A stretch of DNA of 64,000 nt from Agrostemma githago (lineage: Eukaryota; Streptophyta; Magnoliopsida; Caryophyllales; Caryophyllaceae), in assembly GCA_958450325.1 (NCBI GenBank), contig OY288257.1:56134938-56198937 (forward strand), given 5' to 3'. Made by a program: the position numbers and the translations under genes. Positions 10,947 through 22,270 of this stretch are shown here, piece by piece. The notes below the pieces were generated by a model. The model was not told the DNA's origin. It saw only the letters and a list, made by a program, of their open reading frames with translations, and made no database searches. Position 1 is the first letter of the stretch. Every line of letters starts with the position of its first letter.

Positions 10947-11552
10947 TCAAAAGTTGCAAGGTCATATATAACACGTCGGACGCACCACACTTAGAGTCTT
11001 TCATTTGTTTTTTAGGGGGATAAGCTACCCCACCTAGGCGTGTTGTAGCCTTTAACGGTTATTGTCAAGTCTCGTCTGTAGCCCGATACGGCATTGTCAC
11101 GAATATACAAAAAGTGGTCTAACTTTTTTTCAGTGGTCTAACTTTTTTTTTAAGAATAGTCTAGATCTTGGCTTCGGCCGCATTATGCAATATCGAAACA
11201 ACTACACTTGCTTTTTAGTACACTCGGTCGGGGCGCACTGACCCCCTTACATCTCGTCCGTCTCGAGTCAAAACTTTTTAATCGACGTACTACTTGATCC
11301 AATTCCCGGCTCAAACTAACGCATTTTAGAAAAATTCTAAAAAACGCTTTCGTACTCTCTTGCAACCTCAACGCATTTTTTAAAAAAAAACATCCTAAAG
11401 TACGATGAAATCGCAAATCAAACAGCCATGAAGTGATTACTTGTCCATCTAGGTCAGCATTTCGCAAAACCAAAAACATGTCAAAATTACTAAACAATTC
11501 AAATACTAATATTTAAATATTTACAAACCCATGTACAAACCGAGTTCATACA
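10947..11552. other. unassigned non-coding sequence
   Basis: Downstream of the PMD gene's stop codon on the minus strand. It contains T-rich runs and no motif I recognise; probably the gene's 3' untranslated and flanking region. Confidence 0.3.
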
Positions 11553-14153
11553 CTAGGGAGGACCCCTAGAAGCCGTGCCAATGGCTATCACAAGCTCACC
11601 AAGGCTGTCATCCAGACCTAAGTCCTCTAAATTGAAGGAAGGAGACTCACTACCGTCCATCCTCGACAGCATATCTAAGGTAGCTGTCTCAGGAATCCAT
11701 CCAACGTCCTCGGCAGCACCCGTAACATGACCCGTAGCCTCAGCCTCAACCTCTCTCCCCCTCTCAACCCGATGCTTAGCCTCACCCTGCGCGGAGGTCT
11801 CGCCCTGAGACTGAGCTAGCCGCTCCTTAAGCTGGGCAGTCTCGTCAGCCCAAGATTGCAGGAGCTGTCGTGCCTCATCCGCCTCTGCCTCCAGTTCGGT
11901 CTCCCGAGTCTCTAGTTGCCCCACCATATCCTAAGTATCCTGCACATACACCTAAACCTTAGGAAAATGTACAAATAACCTAGAAAACCACCCTAGGTAC
12001 ACATACTCACCGATCGAGGCCCCAAAGTATCACGGGAGATCCTCAAAGCGTAGGCCCGGAAGCAGTTGGCGGCCTGCCACAACCGGTGATGGCAAGATGA
12101 CGAAACCTGAAAGGAGAAACCATGCAAGTTAGCAAAACAAACCTAACTCCTAGAACCTGAATCCAAAGCAGATACCGACACTTACCCGGTATACCTGGCC
12201 TGGTCACGCCACTCTATCCCAACGTCCATCTCCTCGACAGAACACGGGGGGAGAGGCTCAGTGAAAGCTATTCCGGCTGAATCTACCCTGAGCAACGTCA
12301 AGAGGAAGTCTGGGGGCCAGCTGAAAGAAAAGTAGGCCAGTCAGAGAACAAGTAAATACTAAGTCATAAAACAAAACAAGCTTTAAAACCAAAAGTCGAG
12401 TACTCACCACGAGGCGGTGGCAAGCTAGCCGCTGGCTGACATGAGATAGATAGGAGGCACCAGGCACCAGGAGTGCATCACCTCGTTCTCCATCCCTGCC
12501 TTCTAGGATTTCTGCAGCGGTCGGTGGTCTAAAATGGTCCGGGAAGGATCAACCGGCACCCTAGAGTCGTCATATAAGCACTGACGCACCAACCGCTCGC
12601 CCAGATACCAAACTGGGGGAAACAACGCAGAAAGGAGCATTCTCCTATAGCTCCGAGGCCTCAACTCCGCAGTCAAATACCCTGGCACACCCTCGTAGTC
12701 GGCCCAAGGGCGGGCCACAAACAAAAATAGCATTTTAACAAACCCTAAACCCTTGGAGGCTGATAGATGAAACGAGCAATAAAGAGAAAACTTACATTCT
12801 CAAGGACCAGCTGGTTCACCAGCACGTTCTCCGTCGGGTAGTGGCTGGTCGTACTCTTAGGCTGAGCCAACCTCCATTCAATTCCCGCCAGGAATCTGGT
12901 CGGACGAGCCCGCACCGTCTTAGGCGCCAAGCAAGGGAAGTAGGAGTAAATCCAGGCCTGCATAAACCCAAACCAAAACGTGCCTTTAGCAGATTTAAAT
13001 CAAACTAAGGTAAAACCAAAAGAAACATATATGGAGACGATTACTAACCTCCAGCACGAGACATGGGCCCACGATGGGCAAGGCTGAGGCTGACTCTACC
13101 TTCAACGGCCTCACCATGACTTGCAAGCAGCGAGTCATCTTCGCGAAAGCCGCGGTCACCCAATCAAAACGTCTCAGCTGATCTAGATCAGCTAGGAAAG
13201 GCAAAATCTTCGTACTAAACCTCTCGCCCTTATCCGAGATGTGGGTCGACCCTAGGAAGTACCATAACCACAACTGCGCATTTTGCTCCAGCGTGTTGGG
13301 TGCTCGACCCTCTAACACCGCCACCCTCTCAAAGTGATCGGTGATGTACGAACTCACCAGAGCATGAGGCGTACTGTAAGCCTCACGCTCCAAGCAATCC
13401 TCGATGAGGCCCCGAACCTCATCACTATCTAGCCTAGGGCCCTCGACAGCCCACCTATTCCCCTCAGGACCCCAGGGCAAACACGTAATAACCCCGAAGT
13501 CCTCTAAAGTCATCCCAACCTCCCCAAAGGACATATGGAAGGTCGAGGTAGTGTTGTGGAAACGATCCATCATCGCTCTAATCACCATAAGGTTGCACTT
13601 TGTCTTGCAACTCACCAATCGTACCCACTGCTCGACCACGGGACCCAGAACGGTCCTCGCAATAATCCCCTTTACCGCAAGGGTCAACTTTTGAGAAACA
13701 ATCTCAAGGCATGTAGTGTAACCCGAGAAGGTCCTCATCGAACCTGGGGGCTGCAAATTGAGGCGAAATAAAAGAAACAAAAACAAACCCAACCCAACCA
13801 GAACCAAAACCTAAAGCTTAAAACTAATAGGCGCGAGTCGAAATACTCACCAGACCCTGCACAATGCGGTGGGAAACGTGCAAGTCAGGACGAAACAAAA
13901 GCTGATGGTCGTCCAAGTCCCAAGCCCACTCGGGATCCTCGTATACAACCTCCTCATTCTCCGGTACGGAAACCGAGACATGAGCCCTCCTAGACACTAT
14001 CTCAGAAAGTCTACGCTTCCTTACTCTATCAAAGTCGGCCTCGTTTATGGCCTCCAGATCACGATGCTGCGAAGAAGTGCTTCGTCGTCTTCTACGAATC
14101 CCGCGGGGAGTCAGTGAGCTCGTCCCGGCAGTCCCGCCACTAGAACTTGCCAT
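11553..14153 (-). CDS. plant mobile domain (PMD) protein, seven-exon gene, probably transposon-borne
   Basis: Exons read on the minus strand: 14153-13851 (ATG, 101 codons), 13750-13049, 12957-12796, about 12738-12408, 12320-12186, 12106-12011 and 11930-11553 (stop). Exons 1 to 3 join in phase 0 with GTGAGT, GTTAGT and GTAAGT donors and TTTGCAG and TATGCAG acceptors. Exon 1 has a basic RRRRRS stretch. Exon 2 carries the PMD core, FHMSFGEVGMTLEDFGVITCLPWG, then WLWYFLG and a WVTAAFAKM segment. Exon 3 (AWIYSYFPCLAP) and exon 4 (PWADYEGVPGYLTAELRP) continue the domain. The last exon is a Glu/Gln-rich coiled coil of about 50 residues and an acidic tail. Exon 4 lacks a convincing acceptor and has a one-base frame slip near 12537, and phases around exon 5 do not fit, so it may be decaying. 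PMD proteins such as Arabidopsis MAIN and MAIL1 act in silencing; many family members sit in mobile elements, as this neighbourhood suggests. Confidence 0.65.
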
Positions 14154-14880
14154 AGAAGTTCCCTTAGAATGCTCGGTATCACCTCTAGCTGTGAAACCAA
14201 ACACATAAAAAAACTCACGCCTCATGTCAAGCTAAAACGGCATAAACAGGTCAAAATTTCTGATAGAGATATTGAAATTCCAAAAAGCCCGCTAACACCT
14301 ATCTTCAACCCCGATCACAATGGAAGTAGTTTCGGGAAAATCGGGCATCGTTACGACGTCTTTTGGTCCATCGTATGTCATACAAAACCGCACGGAAGAC
14401 CCTAGAGGCCACTTTAGCTCACAAAAATTGACAAGAGAGTTACCCACATCATCACAAACACTAATTGAGCAAGATTACATAAGACAAGTACGGGAATTAT
14501 CGAGAAGATGGTCCCTAACCCTAAGCATCTCGAGTCTATCTCCATAGGAAGCTATGGCCATACCCCAAAGTACCCTATCAAGCTTACAGCAACCCTAACA
14601 AGCTCCATCGAAACTTAGCAAATTTAAAACGTCCAAATCGATTTTCTAGGGTTTCAACAAAATCAACCCACAATCAACCAAAGTAAGCAAAATCGATAAT
14701 AGACGAATAATTAACACTTACCCGGAGTCGACTTTATAATGTACGGTAGAAATCGAGACGAAAATTAGTTAGAAATATCGAGAAGGCGATATTGGGGCGA
14801 AAGGGGCGACATGTTCGAATTTTGAGACAAATGAACGAAATCCCCAACCTTCACTGACTTAAACAAACCCGACCCGCAAG
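14154..14880. other. 5' flank of the PMD gene
   Basis: No gene supported. Presumed promoter and 5' untranslated region of the PMD gene on the minus strand; I could not place a TATA box with confidence. Confidence 0.3.
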
Positions 14881-15016
14881 AGTTCGGGCGCCTCAGGCTG
14901 CACGTCCAAGGTCTGGACCGCTGGGGGCTAGGCACCTGAGGACTGGAGCGCAGATAGATGCACATCTGACCAGTCCGACAGAAGACTAAGACAAAATAAA
15001 CAAGGCTTAAATACAA
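14881..15016 (+). promoter_or_regulatory. GC-motif cluster plus TATA box of a Retand/Ogre-like LTR
   Basis: GGGCGCCTCAGGC, CTAGGCACCTGAGG and related motifs (14893-14975) are followed by CTTAAATACAACC at 15005-15017 on the plus strand. The layout matches the minus-strand Retand/Ogre-like LTR at 46458-48739 (GGCGCC cluster then CTCTATAAATACA). Confidence 0.35.
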
Positions 15017-15404
15017 CCAAAACACACATCATTTCTTTTAAAGCAAGCGAATCAACAACGACGAAGTAGTTACTAATCGATGTCGATAAAGCGCGCATAT
15101 AACAAAAACCAATAGGGCAAACACAAGAACCACGTTTAACAAAACACGCTTACACTCGAGCACATAATAAAACAAGCTAATCAAAGCCGATCTAAGCAAA
15201 TTCTGAACAAATCCCAAACGCATAACAAATCAAAACAGAGCAAAGCAAACCCAAGCAAAATAAGGCAAGTCCGCAAAATGCAACTTAACCAAAATAAATC
15301 AACGCGAGCCAACATCTTCGAGCCTAACGGGTCATAGTTATCCCGAAGGTCAGAACAATTTTTGCCTAATGGATCGTAGTTATCCGAGAGGCATTAGAGT
15401 CTAA

Positions 15405-15790
15405 TACCTCCACAGCAATTTAAACTCGAGCGGATACTGACACGTTCGAAGGAGTCTTATACCTCCACAGCAATTTAAATTCAAGCGGATACTGATGCGC
15501 TCGAAGGAGTCTTATACCTCCACAACAATTTGAATTCGAGCGGATACTGACACGCTCGAAGAAGTCTTATACCTCCACAGCAATTTGGGATTGAGTGGAT
15601 ACTGATACGCTCAAACGCCTTCGAGCACGACGGGTCTTAGTTATCCGGAAGGCATTTGAGTATTATACCTCACAACAATTTGTACCGACACGCTCAAACA
15701 CCTTCGAGCCCGACGGGTCTTAGTTATCCAGAAGGCATTTTGAGTCTTATACCTCACAGCAATTTGGGTTTGAGCGGATACTTACACGCT
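15405..15790 (+). repeat. 55-bp tandem repeat array, grading into a longer unit
   Basis: The block TACCTCCACAGCAATTT recurs at 15405, 15460, 15515 and 15570, a strict 55-bp period. After 15600 the array continues with a longer unit that also carries GACGGGTCTTAGTTATCC and GAAGGCATTTGAG (15630-15790). Tandem repeats of this kind are common in untranslated parts of Tat/Ogre elements. Confidence 0.8.
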
Positions 15791-16008
15791 CAAATACCGC
15801 CCTTCACCTCCTCATTTTGACACAACTCATTCATAACTTCTCCCTTCTCTCTTTGACTCGTTAAGAGTATCTCGCTTGACTCGCACTCCGACACCCATAG
15901 CAAACGATCCACTCGATCGTAGTCTCGATAGCAAAATTGACGCTACTCCTCACCTTCGAGCACTCCACTCGATACCGAGGTGCCTGTGATCGACTAGCTC
16001 CCCGAGTC

Positions 16009-16115
16009 TAACGGAGTTCTGCCGGATTAGCCGCAGAACTAACGAATAGTAACGGAGTTCTGCCGGAATAGCCGCAGGAGGGGCCAACGGTAACGGAACT
16101 CTGCCGAAATCACCA
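16009..16115 (+). repeat. short tandem repeat, TAACGGAGTTCTGCCGG
   Basis: Three imperfect copies of TAACGGA(G/A)(T/C)TCTGCCGGAATAG, about 44 bp apart. Confidence 0.6.
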
Positions 16116-16882
16116 GGCAAGCTAGGAGGATCGCCTTTGAAGTCAAATCGTCACTAGGTTGTCGTATAAACAAAACTTTACATTCTCGCACTTTCGTTAT
16201 TATGCACTACGATAACATCAGATGTGGACACTAGGTCCACGACACTTACTATAACACGTAACGTCCCAACTTCAATCATAAACACTAAAGTACTCTAAAT
16301 AGACCCGAGTAGTCCCGAAATCCGTTCTCAACTGTCCGTGCATCGAGTCCCATTTAGCGAATACTCCGAGGATGCAACTCCTCACTATGTGATTTACTTA
16401 CATTCGCATTTACCGCTTTTGTATGATTTATTGCTTTTATGACCTTATAATCGCATGCTAAATCACCTAACATGGAAGTCAAAACGTAAATAAGCTAAAA
16501 CTGAACAAAATGATGGTCGGGTTCCGTATTAGTCCCGGTGCTCACTTTACTATGTTCGATGCATCCTTACTAATACCGAGCCGATGCATCTCAAGCAGCA
16601 TACCAGGTAAGGTATACAACGAGAACGACTAATATCCGTATTATCGCGTTAAAACTAACTTGCTAATACTTATAATATTAGTACACTCTACTCTCCAATG
16701 TGCATCTTTTCATGGCCTGCTTGTCACGTGAGATCGCATGGAAAGAATGTAAACACAACTACTTCGGCGACAAAACTTACTTGTCCTTAAAACAACCGAC
16801 ATAGGAAAAGGCATAGGGTTAAAACAACGGATGTTACAGTACTTCCGCCACAAGTAGGAAACAAAGTTATCAGCCCATCGAT
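16116..16882. other. non-coding retroelement sequence
   Basis: No gene or repeat that I can name. It lies between tandem repeats and a Retand/Ogre-like LTR end and is probably part of the same LTR. Confidence 0.3.
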
Positions 16883-17158
16883 TAATTAGTAGAGGCCGCT
16901 ATAGTGCAGGCGGGATTGGGTGTTGACATCTATCGGATGTTGGCTTCCCAATACGTACCTCACCCCTTACTCAGAATCGACGGTTTCCGGATGTCCGAAA
17001 CCATTGGCAATGAGAGTCATTCAAGGCATAGAGTGCTTAAGGGTACAAGTCTTTATCTTTAGGTCCCGTGCCACTCAGCTTACCAAACATATCGGCCTTT
17101 AAACATTTACAACCACGACTCGATCGATTCCAATGGAAACGCGGGCGCCTGCGACCGT
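16883..17158 (+). mobile_element. Retand/Ogre-like LTR 3' portion, truncated
   Basis: The stretch starting AGTAGAGGCCGCTAT aligns on the plus strand with the reverse complement of about 46840-46690: shared GAGGCCGCTAT, GGGCGGG, GGGTGT, CCCAA-ACGTAC, CCCCTTACT and GAGAGTCATTC blocks in the same order. It is cut off at 17158 by the start of the Tekay-like LTR. Confidence 0.55.
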
Positions 17159-17456
17159 TGTAACACCCCGTTATTTTCCGAGTCATTTATAAGGCGTTAT
17201 TTTTCTATTTTATTTAAATCGGGTTTTAAGTTGGAAAAATATTTTCAATGTCGTTATAAACATTTTAAGTATTTTGGACCTTCTTATTATAAATCGGTTT
17301 TGACTATTTTGAAAAGTGGAACGTTATTTTATAAACCGACTTTGTGTCGGGTTGGATTTTGAGTCAAACACAAGAATAAAAAAACAAAAAACGGGAATTA
17401 GAAACCTAATAAACCTTTACCTATACCCTTACCGTATCCCTCATTCGTATCCCATC
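17159..17456 (+). mobile_element. Tekay-like LTR, segment 1
   Basis: Starts TGTAACACCCCGTTATTTTCCG. It is interrupted at 17457 by the 3' tail of LINE A, continues at about 22270-23672, is interrupted again by the LINE train, and resumes at about 39896. Confidence 0.6.
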
Positions 17457-17668
17457 TTTTTTTTTTGATAAAGGGTAAGTATGTATATAAAGTGAAAAAA
17501 GTTACAATGAAATGACTACATCAGGATATGCAGCCATCGAGCGTCTTTAGCACTTAACGGATATTTGATCTTACAAATAATTCTACTTCTAACATCCAAT
17601 TTGATCAAATTGGCAATATTTTCCGGCTGTTGTACTAGTCCTTCTATTCGACACACATTCCGTTGCCT

Positions 17669-20600
17669 CTATATGTGATAAATAGTCGCATTAGTTACAG
17701 CACGGAGAACATTACATTGTAATTTAGAACCCCTTGCTTTGGTCGCCCAATCCAAGCTTCTAGTACTCGGAATCCTCTTCCTCGTCCAGTCACTCAAAAT
17801 ATCAATAATCCGCAAGCTCCAACAACATCCAAAGAAGAGATGTTCAAAAGTCTCAGCCTGCGCTTCACAAAAAATAACAAAGGTCTGAATCTGCCACCCC
17901 AAACCTCAAAAGCTTCGATCTCGTGTTTAGAGCCCCCCTAAACACTAGCCAAGAAATAAAGTTGTGTTTCGGAAGACTCCAATCACTCCAAACAAGCCGG
18001 CTCCAAGCAACCATCGGGACTCGATCACGAAGCTTCTCGTAAGCCCTGGAGATCGAGTACGTAGTACAAGAGCCATGCCATAAACCATTCTCAAACATAT
18101 CCTTGACTTTTTCCTTTGCATGACAGATCTTCCTCCAACCCCACGTGACATCAGCTTGAGACTGATAATCACGCCATGCCTTACCCTTCAAATAAATGCT
18201 ATTCACCCAACGAACCCACAATCTATCAGGCTGATCAAAAACCCACGAAGCCAATTTTGCCACCGCTGCCTCATTCCAAATCGTCAAGTCTCGTACCCCT
18301 AAGCCACCCTCTTCTTTAGGATGAAAAATTTTTCCCCAGCTCACTAAAGCTCGATTGGTGCCCTCCACTCCTCCTTCCCAAAGGAAGTTACGGCATAAAG
18401 ACCCAATTCGAGCCATAACATCCTTCGGTATGATAAAAACCATAGCCCAATAATTGTGCAGCTGAGACAGCACAGACTGAACCAAGGTCAATCTTCCCGC
18501 ATAAGAAAGCTTACGAGCTCCAATACTAGAGATTCTTGATATAATTCGGGCTAACAAATTTTCACAGTCATCTTTACCAAGGCGAGTACTCTGAATAGGC
18601 AATCCAAGATATCTAAAGGGCAAGGAGCCTTCAACACACCCTGAGAATTGCAAAATTGCCGCTTTCCTATCTTCATCCACTCCAGCAAAATAGGCATGGG
18701 ATTTACCCACACTAATACTCAGCCCAGACGACCTACTAAAGGTAGCAAAGGCCCTCCACAACAACTCCATAGACTTCGTTTCCCCTTTACAAAAAAGAAG
18801 GAGGTCATCCGCAAAGAGCAAGTGACTGAGCTTTAAAGCTCCACATTTCGGATGGTATTTGAAATTCCTCCCGATCATTCCAAATGTCATGATACGAGAA
18901 AAATACTCCATACAAATAGTAAATAAAAGCGGAGACATAGGGTCTCCTTGTCTGAGCCCTATTTTCCCCCGGAAAAACCCGAAATTATCCCCATTAGCAG
19001 ATAAAGAGTACGAGACTGACGTAACACACTCAATAATCAGCCTCCGAAAATGGTCCGGAAAATCCAAGGCACGGAGCATTTGGTCCACAAAGCTCCATTC
19101 CACACTATCATAAGTCTTATGAATATCAACTTTAAAAAGGCACCTAGGCGAAATACGGCCCCTTTTATACATCCGGACTAAATCCTGACATATAAGAACA
19201 TTCTCCACAATACTTCTCCCCTCAATAAAACCACCTTGAGTAGGCCATATAATATGAGGCAAAATTCGGCCAAGCCGAGCACAAATAATCTTAGCAATAC
19301 ATTTGTACAACACATTACAACATGCAATCGGCCTGAAATCTTTCACAGATTGAGGCTTATTCACCTTAGGAATCAGAGTAATAATAGCACAATTCAGATG
19401 TTTCAGAAGTTTACCTGTGACGAAAAAGTCTTGGATAGCTTCCACAATATCATTCCCGATAATGTCCCACGAATCAATAAAGAATTGACTCGAGAACCCA
19501 TCCGGACCAGGGGCTTTTTCGCGAGGAATGCTAAACATCGTCCGTTTGATCTCATCTGCAGACATACTCGCCTCCAGCACGGATTTGTGTGCATCGGAAA
19601 AGATGCTGCCTCTTCTTACCAAATCCACATCGACAGCCTCCGTAGCATGTGACTCACCAAGAAGGGACAAATAGTAGCGAATAAAAGCATCTTCAATTGC
19701 ATCCTTAGAATCGCAAACCCGCCCCTCAACATCATTCACCTTACTCACAGCATTATGAGCTCTAAGGGCTCGCAAAATCCCATGAAAATAAGCCGAATTA
19801 ATATCCCCCTCTTTCACCCATTTCTGCTTTGCCTTTTGACTCCAAAAATCAGCCCGTGCAGACTGTAAGTCACGGACCAACGCATTCAGGTCCGTCTCTT
19901 CCTGCAAGTTAGCACTGGATCGATCAGTTCTCAGCCTAACCTGAACTTGCTGGAGTTTTAGTTCGGCCTGAGCACATCGATTCTCAATGTCTGAAAAACA
20001 CGTCGAATTCAATTCTTTCAACCGTCTCTTTAAACTCCTTAGTTTACTAACCACCTGAAATTGCCACGTCCCCCTAACTGTCTCTCTCCAGACAGATGCG
20101 ACGCAACTCCCAAAAGTCGAGGCTTTACCCCACATGTTCATGTATTTAAAGCTCCGATTTTTCTTTCCCGAAGGTTTCTCCAATTGGATCACACAAGGGC
20201 AATGATCGAAGGTGCCTTCAGGCAAGAAATTAGCAAAGCCATTCGGAAACAACCCCAAGAAACCGTCATTAGAGAAACAACGATCAATGCGGCTATAAAC
20301 ACGAGTTTCCGCCAGTTTATGTTTGTTATTCCAAGTGAACCAAGATCCACTCGATTTGAGATCACTAACATCACAATTTGATAAACAGTCTCTAAACTGT
20401 GCCATCGCTTCATCAGAGGAAGGGCCCCCCCAGACGTTCTCTAGCATCAATAACACAGTTAAAATCTCCTACGATCAACCACGGGCCTCTCAGAGTATAG
20501 GATTCAAGTCTTCTCCAAAGATCCACTCTCCCAGCTACAGAATTAAATGCATACACAAAAGTAAGCAAATAATTCTTCTACGAGTTCATAGAAACCCCAA

Positions 20601-20871
20601 CATGAATACTTTGATCACTATACTCCAATATCGTCAAATCCACCTTATCATGTTTCCACAATAACCAGACCCAACCCCCATCATAACAGTGATTATTAGT
20701 CGTAATGCTCCATTCATAGAAGATATTCTGGTGAACTTTTGCATACGCCTTATTTTTAATTTTTGTTTCAAGCAGACCAAAGATGTCTACTTGCTGTTTC
20801 CTAATAAACTCACAAATTGCTCGTTGCTTTTTTATGTTACACATTCCCCGAACATTCCAAAAACCAATATT
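17669..20871 (-). pseudogene. LINE A ORF2: APE endonuclease - reverse transcriptase - zf-RVT
   Basis: The endonuclease starts NIGFWNVRG at 20871 without an ATG and shows GLLETK and VGDFN. A TAG at 20578-20580 interrupts it, and the seven-C run at 20425-20431 shifts the frame. From there an 863-codon frame (20456-17865) covers the endonuclease end (FDHCP in place of the usual SDHSP), RT motifs EKAPGPDGFSSQFF, TLIPKV, FRPIACC, GLRQGDPMSPLLF and the catalytic LLFADDLLLF, then YLGLPI, YAGRLTL and GGLGVRDL. A one-base slip in an A run at 17869-17874 separates the zf-RVT tail (CEAQAETFEHLFFGC, 17902-17669). Catalytic RT aspartates are present, so only about three lesions inactivate it. The product would copy its own RNA at a nicked target. 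Confidence 0.9.
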
Positions 20872-22168
20872 ATGTTACACCCCTTTCCATCCTTGGTGAA
20901 AGCCCCTTGACAACGTCAGCATAACGGCCTGTATCAGTACGCACCAGCAACTGCGTACCAGCAGAAAGTGTACCAGCAGCAGAGTGCGTACCAGCAGTAA
21001 GCATACCAGTTGATCGCGTACCCTGCAGCCTAGCAACAGCTGTCAGCAGCGTACCAGCAGCACCAAAATGCTATTTCGCAACAGCAGTCCCAGCAGAACG
21101 CGTTACTGCAGCCACAGGACCAGCAGCGAAAGGTCCTGTCCGCACAGCAGCAGGCTTTCCAGCAGGTTGCACGACCTGCCCACCAGCAGCGGACTGCCTG
21201 GCCACGACACCGCCCGCACTTTGCTTTTTCTTAGCATCCAATCTCGCCTTTTTCAACTCCTCCTTCTTGCAATCAATAGCATCATGACCGTAACCTCTAC
21301 ATTTATTACACCAATTGGGTTTCCACTCATACTTAATCATGATCTCAACAACATTCTCAAGCTCATCCATGAATTTGATTGAGCTCTTGAGTTTTTGCCC
21401 CACTTTGACCAATACCATGACCCGAGCGTAACCTAATCTAGTGCGCTCTTTCGTAGCTAAGTCAGACTTAACGTACGGTCCCACCAACGAGGCTATACGG
21501 GTTAGACATCGGCCCCAAAATTTTAAAGATAAATCATGCAATTGTATCCAAATAGGAACTTCTTGCACATCACCCTTGTCCATTTTAGCATCAGGAGTCC
21601 ATTCTTTCACAATTAACGGTTTGTTATCAAACATAAAAATTCCATGATTGAGAACAGTTACCTTGGTAGCCTTTTCCTTGAACCGAACTGCAAAAATTCC
21701 ACTAGAAAGAAAAGAAATTTTATCAATCCCATGCTCCTTCCAAATTCTCCTCACATACCCATCAATCACTTCCCATGGGGGATTAGCTCCCATGATAAAG
21801 CAATAAACGGCATTACTCCAAAATTCAATTTCATCTTCAACATCATCATTTGTGAATTTCATCATTTCTTCTTCCTCCTCACTGTCAATGACTTTTTTCC
21901 CATCCTTTTGCTTCCACCCAATACAATCAACCGGGATGGGGTTAGTTTCAGGCACAACTTCAGAATCGTGCTCCAATCCTTCATTCTCCTCGAAATCAGA
22001 TTCATAGTTCAGTCCAGGAATCTCTTTAATTTTCCCATTGATAGCTTGATCTTCCTCTACTTCACTAGTATTAGGTTTCAATTCATTTTTTCGAATCAAT
22101 ACATCTTTCGCAATGTTACGGATCGTAGACTTAGGGCCCTTCCCCGTAGGACGATTCTTCTTTCTCAT
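20870..22168 (-). pseudogene. LINE A ORF1: DUF4283-like RNA-binding protein with CCHC knuckle
   Basis: ATG at 22168. Residues 1-110 are charged and acidic (EEEEEMMKF). Residues about 115-300 match the plant L1 ORF1 DUF4283-type region (IWKEHGIDKISFLSSGIFAVRF, KEWTPD, VPIWIQLHDLSLKFW, RIASLVG). The knuckle CNKCRGYGHDAIDC follows. After 365 codons a TAG (21071-21073) interrupts; the same frame then continues as an Ala/Gly/Thr-rich tail with repeated (S/T)AGT motifs to a TAA at 20870-20872, one base past the first ORF2 codon. ORF1 proteins coat LINE RNA. The simple CTGCTGGTACG repeats encode the tail. Confidence 0.85.
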
Positions 22169-22270
22169 TGAGAAGGAGGGCGCCGGAAAACGGACTGTCG
22201 GAGTCAGAGGTCGCAGGCACCGGAACGCTGGAAGAGCAAGACGGACGCTGGTTGATCGCCCTTCTCTCTA

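Larger units (their letters stand above)
17457..22270 (-). mobile_element. LINE A, near full-length plant L1 with poly(A) tail
   Basis: The 3' end is at 17457-17466, where the plus strand has ten T (poly(A) on the minus strand). It contains ORF2 (20871-17669) and ORF1 (22168-20870). The 5' boundary is estimated at about 22270, where sequence reverts to non-coding LTR; I could not find a convincing target-site duplication. Unlike LINEs B to E it has a plain poly(A) tail. Confidence 0.75.

Noticed and set aside
12738..12752. Telomere-like AAACCCTAAACCC
   Set aside because: Only two units; a similar short match occurs in the solo LTR at 60060. Not an interstitial telomere.
15405..15620. Regularly spaced 55-bp repeats resembling a CRISPR array
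   Set aside because: Units are contiguous without unique spacers, and the context is a plant LTR element.
17440..17470. Target-site duplication of LINE A
   Set aside because: CGTATCCCATC before the poly(T) has no convincing match near the estimated 5' end, so none is claimed.
21644..22171. 175-codon frame on the plus strand
   Set aside because: Antisense shadow of LINE A ORF1, which has domain support.
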